From assembly GCF_009905615.1 (NCBI RefSeq), contig NZ_JAAAKW010000003.1, positions 186,001 through 250,000 on the forward strand: 64,000 nucleotides of DNA, in the 5' to 3' direction. This DNA is from Pseudomonas sp. SLFW (GTDB taxonomy: Bacteria; Pseudomonadota; Gammaproteobacteria; Pseudomonadales; Pseudomonadaceae). Of the stretch, positions 18,240-26,344 are shown in pieces; position 1 is the first letter of the stretch, and each line of letters begins with the position of its first letter. Below the pieces are notes generated by a model. The model worked only from the letters and a program-made list of their open reading frames with translations. It searched no databases and was not told where the DNA came from. Position numbers and translations under genes: made by a program.

Positions 18240-18532
18240 TCCCGGCCCCGGTCTCCATCGGCAATTCCACGGAGCGGCAGCGCCTGAGGTTGAGCTGGCA
18301 GGGTGGGCGTGAGCAGTACATTGACCATGTGCTGCTGCGACAGCAATGTCCGTGCTCGCAATGCCGGGCGTTTCGTTTGAAGGGGATGAAACCGGTGGTT
18401 GCGTCTTCGTTATGTCTGATTGAGATCAACCCACAGGGCTACGGGTTGCAACTGGTGTTCAGCGACGGGCATCAGCGCGGGATTTACCCGTGGGCGTATT
18501 TGGCGGGGTTGGGTCCGGAAAGCACCGCCTGA
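18236..18532 (+). CDS. DUF971 / GBBH-like N-terminal domain protein
   Basis: 98 residues, forming a stand-alone DUF971 domain: LRLSWQGGREQYIDHVLLR, then CPCSQCR, and LQLVFSDGHQRGIYPWAYLAGL at the end. The same fold forms the N terminus of gamma-butyrobetaine hydroxylase and the C terminus of some Mrp/HCF101-type iron-sulfur carriers. The Cys pair in CPCSQC is a likely metal site. It overlaps the HEAT gene by four bases and is the last gene of the cluster. Its presence supports an iron-sulfur or metal-related theme, but the function is unknown. Confidence 0.87.
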   Translation: MIPAPVSIGNSTERQRLRLSWQGGREQYIDHVLLRQQCPCSQCRAFRLKGMKPVVASSLCLIEINPQGYGLQLVFSDGHQRGIYPWAYLAGLGPESTA

Positions 18533-18552
18533 AGACTGAAATGCAATATCCC

Positions 18553-18642
18553 TGTAGGAGCGAATTCATTCGCGATTGGCCGGTACAGCCCATGTATCTC
18601 CACCGTCTGATACATCATTTCGCGAATGAATTCGCTCCCACA
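18553..18642. repeat. REPIN, GAATTCATTCGCG type
   Basis: Arms TGTAGGAGCGAATTCATTCG and CGCGAATGAATTCGCTCCCA. It lies right after the DUF971 gene, between convergent transcription units. Confidence 0.85.
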
Positions 18643-18664
18643 GAAAACCGTGCCAAGCGCCCAC

Positions 18665-18694
18665 AAAAAAGCAGCCTCAGGAGGCTGCTTTTTT
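18665..18694. terminator. Bidirectional terminator
   Basis: AAAAAAGCAGCCTC-AG-GAGGCTGCTTTTTT is a perfect hairpin with A-run and T-run flanks, serving both the DUF971 end of the plus cluster and the convergent pcs gene. Confidence 0.9.
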
Positions 18695-18713
18695 CATGAC
18701 GCCAGCACCTGGA

Positions 18714-19433
18714 TCAATACCGCGCTTTATCAATCCATTCCAGCGACGTGCGCCAGATACAAATCCCCAGGAAGTACGCCGACATCACCAGCCATACGCT
18801 CAGCACCCACGAGCCGTTGTAGGGATGGTTGATCACCATCAAAAAGCTGCACAAGAACCACACGCTGGTCACCGCGATGTTGAGCGGCATGAAGCGGCGC
18901 ACGCGGAACGGGTGGAGGAACTTCATGCGGGTGACGGTCAGCAGCGCCAGGCAGATCACCGTGATGAACGTCAGCCACGGCGCGGGCGACAGGATGTACA
19001 CACACAACGCAACCACGTTCCAGGCCGCCGGGAAGCCCACAAAATAATTGTCCTTGCTCTTCATCTCGGTGTTGCAGAAGCAGAACAGCGACGACACCAG
19101 AATGATCGAAATCGTCAGCAGCAGGGTGTAGTCGGGGAGGGGAATGTAGCGGTAGATAAACAGGGCAGGGATAAAGACGTAGGTCAGATAGTCGATCACC
19201 AGATCCAACACCGAACCGTCAAAATGCGGCAGGACCGACTGCACGTTGACCTTGCGCGCCAGCGAGCCGTCCAGGCCATCCACGATCAGCGCGATGCCCA
19301 GCCACAGCAGGCAAGCCTTGGGCTGGTTATCGAACAGCGCGATGGTCGCGAGGAACGCGAGGACGACGCCGGTCGCCGTAAAACCATGGGCACCCCACGC
19401 TTTGAGCCAGGCGATACGTTGAATTGGAATCAT
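18714..19433 (-). CDS. pcs: Phosphatidylcholine synthase Pcs
   Basis: Condenses CDP-diacylglycerol with choline to make phosphatidylcholine in the inner membrane. It is 239 residues from the ATG at 19433, which has AAGGA a few bases before it. It carries the CDP-alcohol phosphotransferase motif in the Pcs spacing (VDGLDGSLARK, then HFDGSVLDLVIDYLTY) and about eight membrane helices. MKSKDNYFVGFPAAWNV is typical of Pcs rather than of phosphatidylglycerophosphate synthase. The enzyme needs external choline and occurs in host-associated bacteria, including plant-associated Pseudomonas. It is monocistronic. Confidence 0.92.
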   Translation of the reverse strand: MIPIQRIAWLKAWGAHGFTATGVVLAFLATIALFDNQPKACLLWLGIALIVDGLDGSLARKVNVQSVLPHFDGSVLDLVIDYLTYVFIPALFIYRYIPLPDYTLLLTISIILVSSLFCFCNTEMKSKDNYFVGFPAAWNVVALCVYILSPAPWLTFITVICLALLTVTRMKFLHPFRVRRFMPLNIAVTSVWFLCSFLMVINHPYNGSWVLSVWLVMSAYFLGICIWRTSLEWIDKARY

Positions 19434-19728
19434 GGACGGTCCTTCTGAAAATAAAGCTGGCCCGATCGATTCACCGTGGCGGTGACCGTAGACCTGGCCA
19501 GAGGTGCAACTATCGACCGGTTGTCGGTCCATAAGGTTCACCTGTCACCTCTACACGGTAGCAGGCGGCGCGGGGTTTCGTGACGCAATTGTCACATCCC
19601 GGCTCGGGATTTACACCCCTTACCGGTCATTGGTCGGCTGCGGGCCTAAAGAGGCACTATGCTGGCCCCTTTTGCAGAAAAGTCTCGGCAGAATCCACGC
19701 CTGATCAGTGACTTAGCCAGGGATTTGC

Positions 19729-20058
19729 ATGCGGATTATCAAGTGGTTTGTGACGTTCTGTGTTCTTTCAGCCGCTTCCAGCCACGTATTTGCACGGGAT
19801 TTGAGCAAAAACGAACGTGATCTCTGCACGTGGGGCGCAGGCATCGCCAGCACGGCACAGCAATACAAACTGGCGGGGCTGACGTTGTACGGGGCCCGGA
19901 AAAAGTTTCAGGCCCGGCACTTCCCCCAGCAATGGATGCGCATGAGCGCGTTGGGCATCACCGAACAGACCTACAACAGCGATTCGCGCATGCGCCCCGA
20001 AGGCGTTCGGCAGGTGTACTACGAAGGGTGCACCCGGCACGAACTGGCGCGCCGGTAA
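19729..20058 (+). CDS. Small exported protein of unknown function
   Basis: 109 residues with a clear signal peptide (IKWFVTFCVLSAASSHVFA, cleaved before RDLSKNERDLCTW). The mature part of about 87 residues has two cysteines (C at RDLCTWG and C at YEGCTRH) that could form a disulfide. I do not recognise the family. Similar short exported proteins are common in Pseudomonas. It is monocistronic, and a promoter region of about 185 bases without genes lies upstream (19542-19728 holds no other feature I can see). Confidence 0.72.
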   Translation: MRIIKWFVTFCVLSAASSHVFARDLSKNERDLCTWGAGIASTAQQYKLAGLTLYGARKKFQARHFPQQWMRMSALGITEQTYNSDSRMRPEGVRQVYYEGCTRHELARR

Positions 20059-20068
20059 TTTGGACCGA

Positions 20069-20638
20069 TCAGCTCAAAAGCTGCATCAGATACGCTTCGC
20101 CGGTGACCCTGATCATCGGGTGAGGCGTGATCTGGCAGGTCTTCACCACACTGAAACCGTGACGTTCGTAAAAGCGTCGAGCGCCGGTGTTCTCGGCGTA
20201 ATCGATCAGGCTCAATCCCTTCAGCCCCATGGCGGCGGCGCGGGCCTGGGCGCTTTCCAGAAACCGCAAACCGAGTCCCTTGCTGCGCCAGCCTTCGTGC
20301 AACGCCAGGCTCGAAATGTACAGCGTGTCAGGGATTTCCATGTCTGCGTAAGGCGCCAGCACCGGATCGGTCGCCGGTGTCGGGTTCGGGTCTTCGCGCA
20401 TGGCATAGCTGTGCATCATGCCAATGACCTCGCCATGGGCCTCGGCGATCAGGCAGTTCTGAAAGGAAAAGTCCACGCCCTCCCTGGCATAACGCCGAGT
20501 CCCTACGTCCAGCAACGCCTCACCGGGCTCCGCCAACTGACTCCAGATGTAATCCGAAGCCCCCTCCGACGTGATCTGAAACAAACGGGCAATCTCACGG
20601 GCATCCGCCGCCGTGGCCGGACGAAACTCGACAGTCAT
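20069..20638 (-). CDS. GNAT-family N-acetyltransferase
   Basis: 189 residues. The opening VEFRPATAADAREIARLF and the acetyl-CoA-binding motif region (ALHEGWRSKGLGLRFLESAQ, with R/Q-x-x-G-x-G/A as RSKGLG, about residues 110-130) mark the GNAT fold. The end GARRFYERHGFSVV is the typical closing block. The substrate cannot be deduced. It stands convergent to the small exported protein and next to rlhA. Confidence 0.88.
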   Translation of the reverse strand: MTVEFRPATAADAREIARLFQITSEGASDYIWSQLAEPGEALLDVGTRRYAREGVDFSFQNCLIAEAHGEVIGMMHSYAMREDPNPTPATDPVLAPYADMEIPDTLYISSLALHEGWRSKGLGLRFLESAQARAAAMGLKGLSLIDYAENTGARRFYERHGFSVVKTCQITPHPMIRVTGEAYLMQLLS

Positions 20639-20805
20639 TCACAAGGCTCCACAAGACATTGGGCGCCTGTTATAGCGTGGATATTGAAAGGCTCGCCAAT
20701 GGCCGCGGTGGGCGCGTCGCAGGCAGGCTGACGACTGTCGCTATTGGTGGGCGAGAGGTGGGGGAGAAGCGGTCGGGCGCGCCGTTGCGGCGCGCCCGTG
20801 CTGAC

Positions 20806-22800
20806 TCAGTGCGGTGCTCGAGGGATGGTTTTCATCAGGTCGGCGGGGCTGATGTGGCCCACGACCGGTGCGCTGCCGGGTTGTGGCAGGTTGAGGATGT
20901 GACCTTTCATCTTGCCGATGATGTGCATTTCGCATGGCTTGCAGTCGAATTTCAGGGTCAGGACTTCGTCGCCGTGGATCAGCTGCATCGGTGCCACTTT
21001 AGTCTTGACGCCCGTGACGCCCTTGGCCTGTTTCGGGCACAAGTTGAAGGAGAAACGCAGGCAATGTTTGGTGATCATCACCGGCACTTCGCCTGCTTCT
21101 TCGTGGGCTTCGTACGCAGCGTCGATCAGCTTGACGCCGTGGCGGTGGTAGAAGTCGCGCGCCTTCTGGTTGTATACGTTGGCCAGGAACGACAGGTGCG
21201 CTTCCGGGTAGACCGGCGGCGGACTGGTTTCGGCCTTGCGACCGCCTCGTGGGTGGGCAGCGACGCGGGCGACGGTGAGGGCTTCGATGACTTCGCGGCG
21301 CAAGGCCTTGAGCTGCGAGTTCGGGATGAAGAACGCCTCGGGCGCGTCGAATTTGACGTCGACGGCGTGGTACTGGGTGGTGCCGAGCTGGCAGAGCAGG
21401 TCGCGCAGTTGATCCAGTGCCTGTTCCGGTTTGTTGGCCACGCCGAATGGGCCGTCCAGCGAGACGCTGGCGCTGATGCCTTCCTCACTGGTGGCGGTGA
21501 TGTCCAGACGCGATTCACGCAGCTGCGCCTGCCACGACACACCAATCCGGCGCTCGGCAGAGGTCTTCTGCAGGGCTTGTTGCCAGTTGTGGTCGAGGTT
21601 GCGATTCAGCGGATGATTCGGACGGGCTTTATGCAAGTCGGCTGGCATTTCGTTGGGTTCGACGCGATAGCGGTAGCGCTTTTCGCCGTCTTCTTCGAAT
21701 TCGCCTTTTGGCTCGGCGATGTTGGCGCGGAAGCCGACCACTTCGCGCTTGATCAGCACGTTGAGGCCGTCGCCGTTGGTCAACGGGTCATGGGTCACGA
21801 CTTGGAGGTCGCGCTTGCCGACTTTTTCGACGATGCCCACAGGCAGGCCCGTGAAGGTCGGGGTGTCGAAGGCGCCGATGTCGATCTTGCGGTCGGTGAC
21901 GAAATAGTCAGTGCTGCCGCGGTGGAAGGTTTTTTCCGGGTCGGGCAGGAAGAAATGCGCGGTGCGGCCGCTGGAGGCGCGGGCCAAGTCCGGGCGGTCT
22001 TCAAGCACGTCGTCCAGGCGCTGGCGGTAATAGGCCGTGATGTTCTTCACGTAGCCCATGTCCTTGTAGCGGCCTTCGATTTTGAACGAGCGCACGCCGG
22101 CTTCGACGAGGGCGCGGATGTTGGCGCTCTGATTGTTGTCCTTCATCGACAGCAGGTGTTTCTCAAAGGCCACGACGCGGCCCTGATCGTCTTTCAATGT
22201 GTAGGGCAGGCGGCAGGCCTGGGAGCAGTCGCCACGGTTGGCGCTGCGGCCGGTGTGGGCGTGGGAAATGTTGCACTGGCCGGAAAACGCCACGCACAGT
22301 GCGCCATGAATGAAGAACTCGATGGCGGCGTCGGTTTCGTCGGCGATGGCGCGAATCTCTTGAAGATTCAGCTCACGGGCCAGTACCAACTGCGAGAAAC
22401 CGGCCTGGTCGAGGAACTTGGCTCGCTCCAGTGTACGAATGTCGGTCTGGGTGCTGGCGTGCAGCTCGATGGGCGGAATATCCAGCTCCATGACGCCCAG
22501 GTCCTGAACGATCAACGCGTCCACGCCTGCGTCGTACAACTGGTGGATCAGCTTGCGCGCTGGCTCCAGTTCGTTGTCATGCAGGATCGTGTTGATCGTG
22601 GTGAAAACCCGCGCGTGATAGCGACGGGCGAATTCGACCAGCTCGGCGATGTCGCTGACTTCGTTGGCAGCGTTATGGCGTGCGCCGAAGCTCGGGCCAC
22701 CGATATAAATGGCGTCAGCGCCGTGCAGAATGGCCTCGCGGGCAATCGCCACATCGCGGGCCGGGCTGAGCAATTCCAGGTGATGCTTGGGTAGGGACAT
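20806..22800 (-). CDS. rlhA: U32-family protein RlhA (23S rRNA C2501 hydroxylation)
   Basis: 664 residues, matching the long U32 family YdcP/RlhA, which hydroxylates cytidine 2501 of 23S rRNA, rather than the shorter TrhP (YegQ). ELLSPARDVAIAREAILHG and the ADAIYIGGPSFGAR block open the U32 domain. Conserved cysteines are seen in CVAFSGQCNISH and in NRGDCSQACRLPY (about residues 170-195). A long C-terminal region corresponds to DUF3656. E. coli RlhA depends on prephenate and iron-sulfur proteins. It is monocistronic, with a REPIN upstream. Confidence 0.87.
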   Translation of the reverse strand: MSLPKHHLELLSPARDVAIAREAILHGADAIYIGGPSFGARHNAANEVSDIAELVEFARRYHARVFTTINTILHDNELEPARKLIHQLYDAGVDALIVQDLGVMELDIPPIELHASTQTDIRTLERAKFLDQAGFSQLVLARELNLQEIRAIADETDAAIEFFIHGALCVAFSGQCNISHAHTGRSANRGDCSQACRLPYTLKDDQGRVVAFEKHLLSMKDNNQSANIRALVEAGVRSFKIEGRYKDMGYVKNITAYYRQRLDDVLEDRPDLARASSGRTAHFFLPDPEKTFHRGSTDYFVTDRKIDIGAFDTPTFTGLPVGIVEKVGKRDLQVVTHDPLTNGDGLNVLIKREVVGFRANIAEPKGEFEEDGEKRYRYRVEPNEMPADLHKARPNHPLNRNLDHNWQQALQKTSAERRIGVSWQAQLRESRLDITATSEEGISASVSLDGPFGVANKPEQALDQLRDLLCQLGTTQYHAVDVKFDAPEAFFIPNSQLKALRREVIEALTVARVAAHPRGGRKAETSPPPVYPEAHLSFLANVYNQKARDFYHRHGVKLIDAAYEAHEEAGEVPVMITKHCLRFSFNLCPKQAKGVTGVKTKVAPMQLIHGDEVLTLKFDCKPCEMHIIGKMKGHILNLPQPGSAPVVGHISPADLMKTIPRAPH

Positions 22801-22916
22801 GTTTTTTTAGTCGGATCGTCACGGTCAAGGCGCGCATTGTAGCGGCGAAACGCCCGAGGGGCATCCATGGACTGCCCGATGGCGGAAAACAGAACGCCCC
22901 GGCGGACCCAATTTTC

Positions 22917-23019
22917 TGTAGGAGCGAATTCATTCGCGAAAAATGGGTCAGGCGACAGAAATGTATGGACTGTGCCGGCCCTTCGTCGGAATGCCGCCCA
23001 GAATGAATTCGCTCCTACA
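22917..23019. repeat. Degenerate REPIN, GAATTCATTCGCG type
   Basis: The left arm TGTAGGAGCGAATTCATTCG is intact. The right arm, AGAATGAATTCGCTCCTACA, has lost the inner CGCG, so the pair is imperfect. Confidence 0.78.
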
Positions 23020-23063
23020 GGGATGCCGGTTCGCCCGGGAAGGATGAATCCTGCCTCGAAACG

Positions 23064-23444
23064 TTAGCCCTTGGCCGCCATCGCCGTCACTTCCACGCGC
23101 ATGCCTTCCACGGCAAGCGCCGCAACGCCTACCGCTGCACGCACGGGCCAGGGCTTCGCGAAGAAGCGCTTGTACACCTCATTGAACGCAGCCCGGTCGG
23201 CCATGTCGGTCAAGTAGATGGTCAGGTGCATCACACGGTCCATCGAACTGCCCGCACGTTCCAGCGCGACTTTCAGCGCCTGAAGGGTGCATTCGCTCTG
23301 AGCCGTGATCGTGCCCAGTTCCAGGCTGCCGTCAGCACGGGTCGGGATCTGCGTGGAGACCATAATGCCGCCGAACGTCGCAACGTCAGAAGAAATGGAA
23401 TCCGCGTCTGGATCGGGCAGGAAGGTAACGTGTTGGCTGGACAT
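23064..23444 (-). CDS. RidA-family protein
   Basis: 126 residues, the single-domain size of RidA/YjgF proteins, which hydrolyse reactive enamine/imine intermediates of amino acid metabolism. GGIMVSTQIPTRADGSLELG replaces the usual loop near residue 28. The conserved Arg is present in PWPVRAAVGVAAL (about residue 107), and VEVTAMAA closes the fold. It is more divergent than RidA itself and may be one of the Rid1-7 subfamilies with a narrower role. It is divergent from the SDR gene at 23588. Confidence 0.86.
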   Translation of the reverse strand: MSSQHVTFLPDPDADSISSDVATFGGIMVSTQIPTRADGSLELGTITAQSECTLQALKVALERAGSSMDRVMHLTIYLTDMADRAAFNEVYKRFFAKPWPVRAAVGVAALAVEGMRVEVTAMAAKG

Positions 23445-23587
23445 GAGCGCTCTCTGATGAGGAAACGAAACGGCACGCCTGAGGCAGCGCAGCCGTTGTG
23501 AAGGGGGCGATGATAAAGCAGTCGCGAAATGGTGTAACGTCGCCCGTTTCGATCAGCACTCAAACGCCCACCCCCAGGGAGACAGCA

Positions 23588-24358
23588 ATGAAAGAATTCG
23601 ACGGCAAGATCGTTCTCGTCACCGGCGGCTCCAAAGGCATTGGCCTGGCCTGCGCGCAGCAGTTCGCGGCTCAGGGCGCCCGGGTCGTGATCAGCTCCCG
23701 CGCCCAGGCCAATATCGACGCGGCGCTGAAGACACTGCCGGGGGCGGTGGGTTTCGCGGCCGATGTTTCCGACGAGGCTTTCGCGGCCGCCTTGGTCCAA
23801 CGCGTGGTGCTGGAAGTGGGACCTATTGACGTGCTGGTCAATTCGGCCGGCGCGGCAAAACGCTCTCCGCCGCAAGAGCTCACACCGACGTTCTGGCGCG
23901 AGGCCATGAACGCCAAGTTCTTTTCCACGATCAATGTCGTCGATCCGGTGGTCAAGCTCATGGCCGAACGAGGGCAGGGCGTGATCGTCAACATCATCGG
24001 CGTCGGCGGAAAAGTCGCCAAGCCGATTCACCTGGCAGGCGGTTCGGCGAATGCGGCGTTGATGCTGGCGACGTCTGGATTAGGCAATGCTTACGCCGGG
24101 ACTGGCGTTCGGGTGGTGGGCATCAACCCGGGCCTCACCGAAACGGGCCGCGTGGCTGAAGGCATGGCAGCGGACGCCGCCCACGCCGGTATTTCCATGG
24201 ACGCCGCCATCGCCCGCAGCGTGCAGAAAATTCCGATGGGACGCATGGCCAAGCCGGAAGAAATCGCCGATCTGGCGCTGTTCCTGGCGTCGGACAAGGC
24301 GCGCTATATCACCGGCACCGTGATCGCCATGGACGGTGCGGAATTTCCGGTCATCTGA
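23588..24358 (+). CDS. SDR-fold oxidoreductase lacking the YxxxK motif
   Basis: 256 residues from the ATG at 23588, which has GGGAGACA before it. The NAD(P)-binding TGGSKGIGLA near residue 12 and the VLVNSAGAAKR block (the NAG equivalent) are intact. At the catalytic site the expected Ser and Tyr-x-x-x-Lys are not present: the strand reads VNIIGVGGKVAKPIHLAGGS-ANAALM, with Gly and Asn in the Tyr and Lys places. It is therefore either a non-classical SDR with another mechanism or a binding protein. INPGLTETGRV and ITGTVIAMDGAEFPVI complete the fold. The substrate is unknown. Confidence 0.86.
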   Translation: MKEFDGKIVLVTGGSKGIGLACAQQFAAQGARVVISSRAQANIDAALKTLPGAVGFAADVSDEAFAAALVQRVVLEVGPIDVLVNSAGAAKRSPPQELTPTFWREAMNAKFFSTINVVDPVVKLMAERGQGVIVNIIGVGGKVAKPIHLAGGSANAALMLATSGLGNAYAGTGVRVVGINPGLTETGRVAEGMAADAAHAGISMDAAIARSVQKIPMGRMAKPEEIADLALFLASDKARYITGTVIAMDGAEFPVI

Positions 24359-24444
24359 GCGGGGTATAGCCAAAGGCTTACACGCAGTTCAGCGAAAGTG
24401 CCGTATACGCCAATCAGGGAAAGCCGTACATTGGATTCATCGAC

Positions 24445-24465
24445 TGAAGTACAGGAAGTACTTCA
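24445..24465. other. Small perfect hairpin in a 244-base gap
   Basis: TGAAGTAC (24445-24452) pairs with GTACTTCA (24458-24465) around a 5-base loop. It is not followed by a T-run. The gap 24359-24602 otherwise holds only the terminator below; no gene is seen. Confidence 0.45.
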
Positions 24466-24535
24466 GAGGTCACGGATGATCTGCCATTTGCCCGGAACGC
24501 AACCGACAGGACGTTGGAATGGTCTTGATAGAAAA

Positions 24536-24561
24536 GAACCCGCCCAGGCGGGTTTTTTATT
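24536..24561. terminator. Rho-independent terminator
   Basis: AACCCGCC-CA-GGCGGGTT followed by TTTTATTG. It lies between the convergent SDR gene and the oxaloacetate decarboxylase homologue. Confidence 0.85.
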
Positions 24562-24602
24562 GCCTGCGATTTACTGCTGGCCGTGTCGAGTGAAGACGTC
24601 GA

Positions 24603-25472
24603 TCACTCCTTGACGTCCATGAACTCCTCGGCCCAGGCCACGTAGCTTTCCGGCAGGGTATAGGTGTGAGTCAGTTCGGTGGCACTGAGGTTTTCGGTGC
24701 TGTGCGTGACCTTGCGCTGCGCACGCAAGCTGTCATAGGTCGCCTTGATCGACGCGAAGTACGCGGCATGCCCGGCTACGACGATACGCACGCCCAGCTT
24801 GGCCAGACGGTCACTGTCGCTGAGTTTTGGATTGCCGTAGGTCACCAGCATCAGCGGCACGGTGAGTTTTTCCGAAATCTGTTCGAGGTGGTCGAAGTCC
24901 TTGATGCCCACCATGCAGATGCCGTCCGCACCGGCTTTTTCATACGCCTGGGTTCGCTCGATGATGTCTTGCACAGGCAATACACCCGCATTGGTCCGGG
25001 CGATGATCGACAGTTCCGGATCAACCCGCGCTTCCAGTGCAGCCTTGACCTTGCCGATGCCTTCCTCAATGGTGATCAGGTCGGTGGACTTGCGACCGAA
25101 TTGCGCAGGCAGCAAGGTGTCTTCGATGGTCAATGCCGCAACGCCCGCGCGTTCCAGCTCTTCAACGGTGCGCATGACGTTCAGCGCGTTGCCATAGCCG
25201 TGGTCGGCGTCGGCGATAAAAGGAAGTTGAGCGACACGGCCAATACGCGTGGCCTGTTCAACGAACTCGCTCAGGGTGATCAACGCAAAGTCCGGTGCCG
25301 CCAGGACCTGCAGCGAAGCGACCGAACCGCCGAGAATCCCGACTTCGAACCCCAGGTCAGCGGCAATACGGGCTGACATCGGGTCAAACACGGAAGCGGT
25401 TTCGAAGCTGGTGCTGGACGCCAACAGTTCACGGAAATTACGGCGCAGCGCGGAGTGAGAGATTCTGGACAT
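24603..25472 (-). CDS. Oxaloacetate decarboxylase of the PEP mutase/isocitrate lyase superfamily
   Basis: 289 residues, the size of the characterised Pseudomonas oxaloacetate decarboxylase in this superfamily. [20 protein letters not shown] opens the barrel, [20 protein letters not shown] binds Mg, [13 protein letters not shown] holds the following acidic pair, and [14 protein letters not shown] is the next signature. True isocitrate lyase or methylisocitrate lyase would carry a KKCGH-type loop, which is not present, so decarboxylation of oxaloacetate to pyruvate is the better call. It is cytoplasmic and monocistronic. Confidence 0.86.
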   Translation of the reverse strand: MSRISHSALRRNFRELLASSTSFETASVFDPMSARIAADLGFEVGILGGSVASLQVLAAPDFALITLSEFVEQATRIGRVAQLPFIADADHGYGNALNVMRTVEELERAGVAALTIEDTLLPAQFGRKSTDLITIEEGIGKVKAALEARVDPELSIIARTNAGVLPVQDIIERTQAYEKAGADGICMVGIKDFDHLEQISEKLTVPLMLVTYGNPKLSDSDRLAKLGVRIVVAGHAAYFASIKATYDSLRAQRKVTHSTENLSATELTHTYTLPESYVAWAEEFMDVKE

Positions 25473-25953
25473 TGACGTTTCCTGGTGCTGGCCATCATCG
25501 ATGAAACGATCTACGCCAATTTAAAATGAGCGGCGAGACTAACATGCCGAAAAACCGCAGGTTATGTCGTTTGAGCATGGGCCATGCCTAAGATACATAT
25601 CTCCCACCGCGCCGAGAAGCGCGAGCTGGCGCTTTCGACCCCCGTAACCGAGAGGCCAGACGCTTCCTGATGGGCATACCAGGCGTTATTTGCTGCGTTG
25701 ATTAAGGCAAAGTTAACGCAATAGTTAAATTAAACGTTAATAAGTCGATGAACTTACTTTAATGATGACTTCATGCGTAAAAGACCGTTGCAGGATATAA
25801 GATAATACACATCATCGATTTCAGTAATGTCGCCTATCGATGCTGAGTATTTATCTTCTCATCGTTATTCGGGAAGAATGATCCCAACAGCAAACGAAAC
25901 CACCGCTTTGCTAATGACGACTTAATGATCCTTACCCACTTTTGGAGAATCAC
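25473..25953. other. Long non-coding gap, AT-rich centre
   Basis: 481 bases without a credible gene. From about 25690 to 25830 it is markedly AT-rich, with repeated GTTAA-type words (AAAGTTAACG, AATAGTTAAATTAAACG, GTTAATAAG). It probably carries divergent promoters for the genes at 25472 and 25954. I see no RNA gene in it. Confidence 0.5.
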
Positions 25954-26232
25954 ATGAAATACGTAGCCTTCGCCGCACTCTCGCTGTTCAGTGTCTTCGC
26001 CTCGGCCAATGAGCTGTCGAACACCCAGGCCAGCGCACAGCCAGTGTCTCAAACCGAACAGTACAACCGTCACAAAGGCCTCGACGTCGCCAAGGTCACC
26101 AGCGTTAAAACCGCTCAAGACCCTGAGAAGTTTGACGGCCTGGTAAAAACTGATCTGACGTATGTTGATAGCAACGGCGTCACCCATAACTTGGAATACA
26201 CCACCATGGGTTATGGCCGTCAGAACGGCTGA
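25954..26232 (+). CDS. DUF2790 small exported protein
   Basis: 92 residues from the ATG at 25954, preceded by TTTGGAGAATCAC. The signal peptide is YVAFAALSLFSVFASANE. The mature part ends in the DUF2790 pattern YNRHKGLDVAKVTS, then YVDSNGVTHNLEYTTMGYG. These short periplasmic proteins are numerous in Pseudomonas, and some respond to metals or stress; the role of this one is unknown. It is followed by a terminator. Confidence 0.88.
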   Translation: MKYVAFAALSLFSVFASANELSNTQASAQPVSQTEQYNRHKGLDVAKVTSVKTAQDPEKFDGLVKTDLTYVDSNGVTHNLEYTTMGYGRQNG

Positions 26233-26270
26233 TCTCGCTGGGCGATGTTTATATGCTCATAGGCAATAAG

Positions 26271-26302
26271 AAAAACGCTGCGCTAATGACGCAGCGTTTT
26301 TG
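26271..26302 (+). terminator. Rho-independent terminator after DUF2790 gene
   Basis: AAAAACGCTGCG-CTAATGA-CGCAGCGTTTTTG is a symmetric stem with A and T flanks, and may act on both strands. Confidence 0.88.
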
Positions 26303-26344
26303 TGTGCGTTATATAAACTTCCTCTGTTATGGCTATCGTCTTGA

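Noticed and set aside
20775..20797. Hairpin GGGCGCGCC-GTTGC-GGCGCGCCC after rlhA as a terminator
   Set aside because: The stem is strong but no T-run follows on either strand, so it was not listed as a rho-independent terminator.
20659..22794. 711-residue plus-strand open frame opposite rlhA
   Set aside because: rlhA on the minus strand has the full set of U32 signatures; the plus frame has none.
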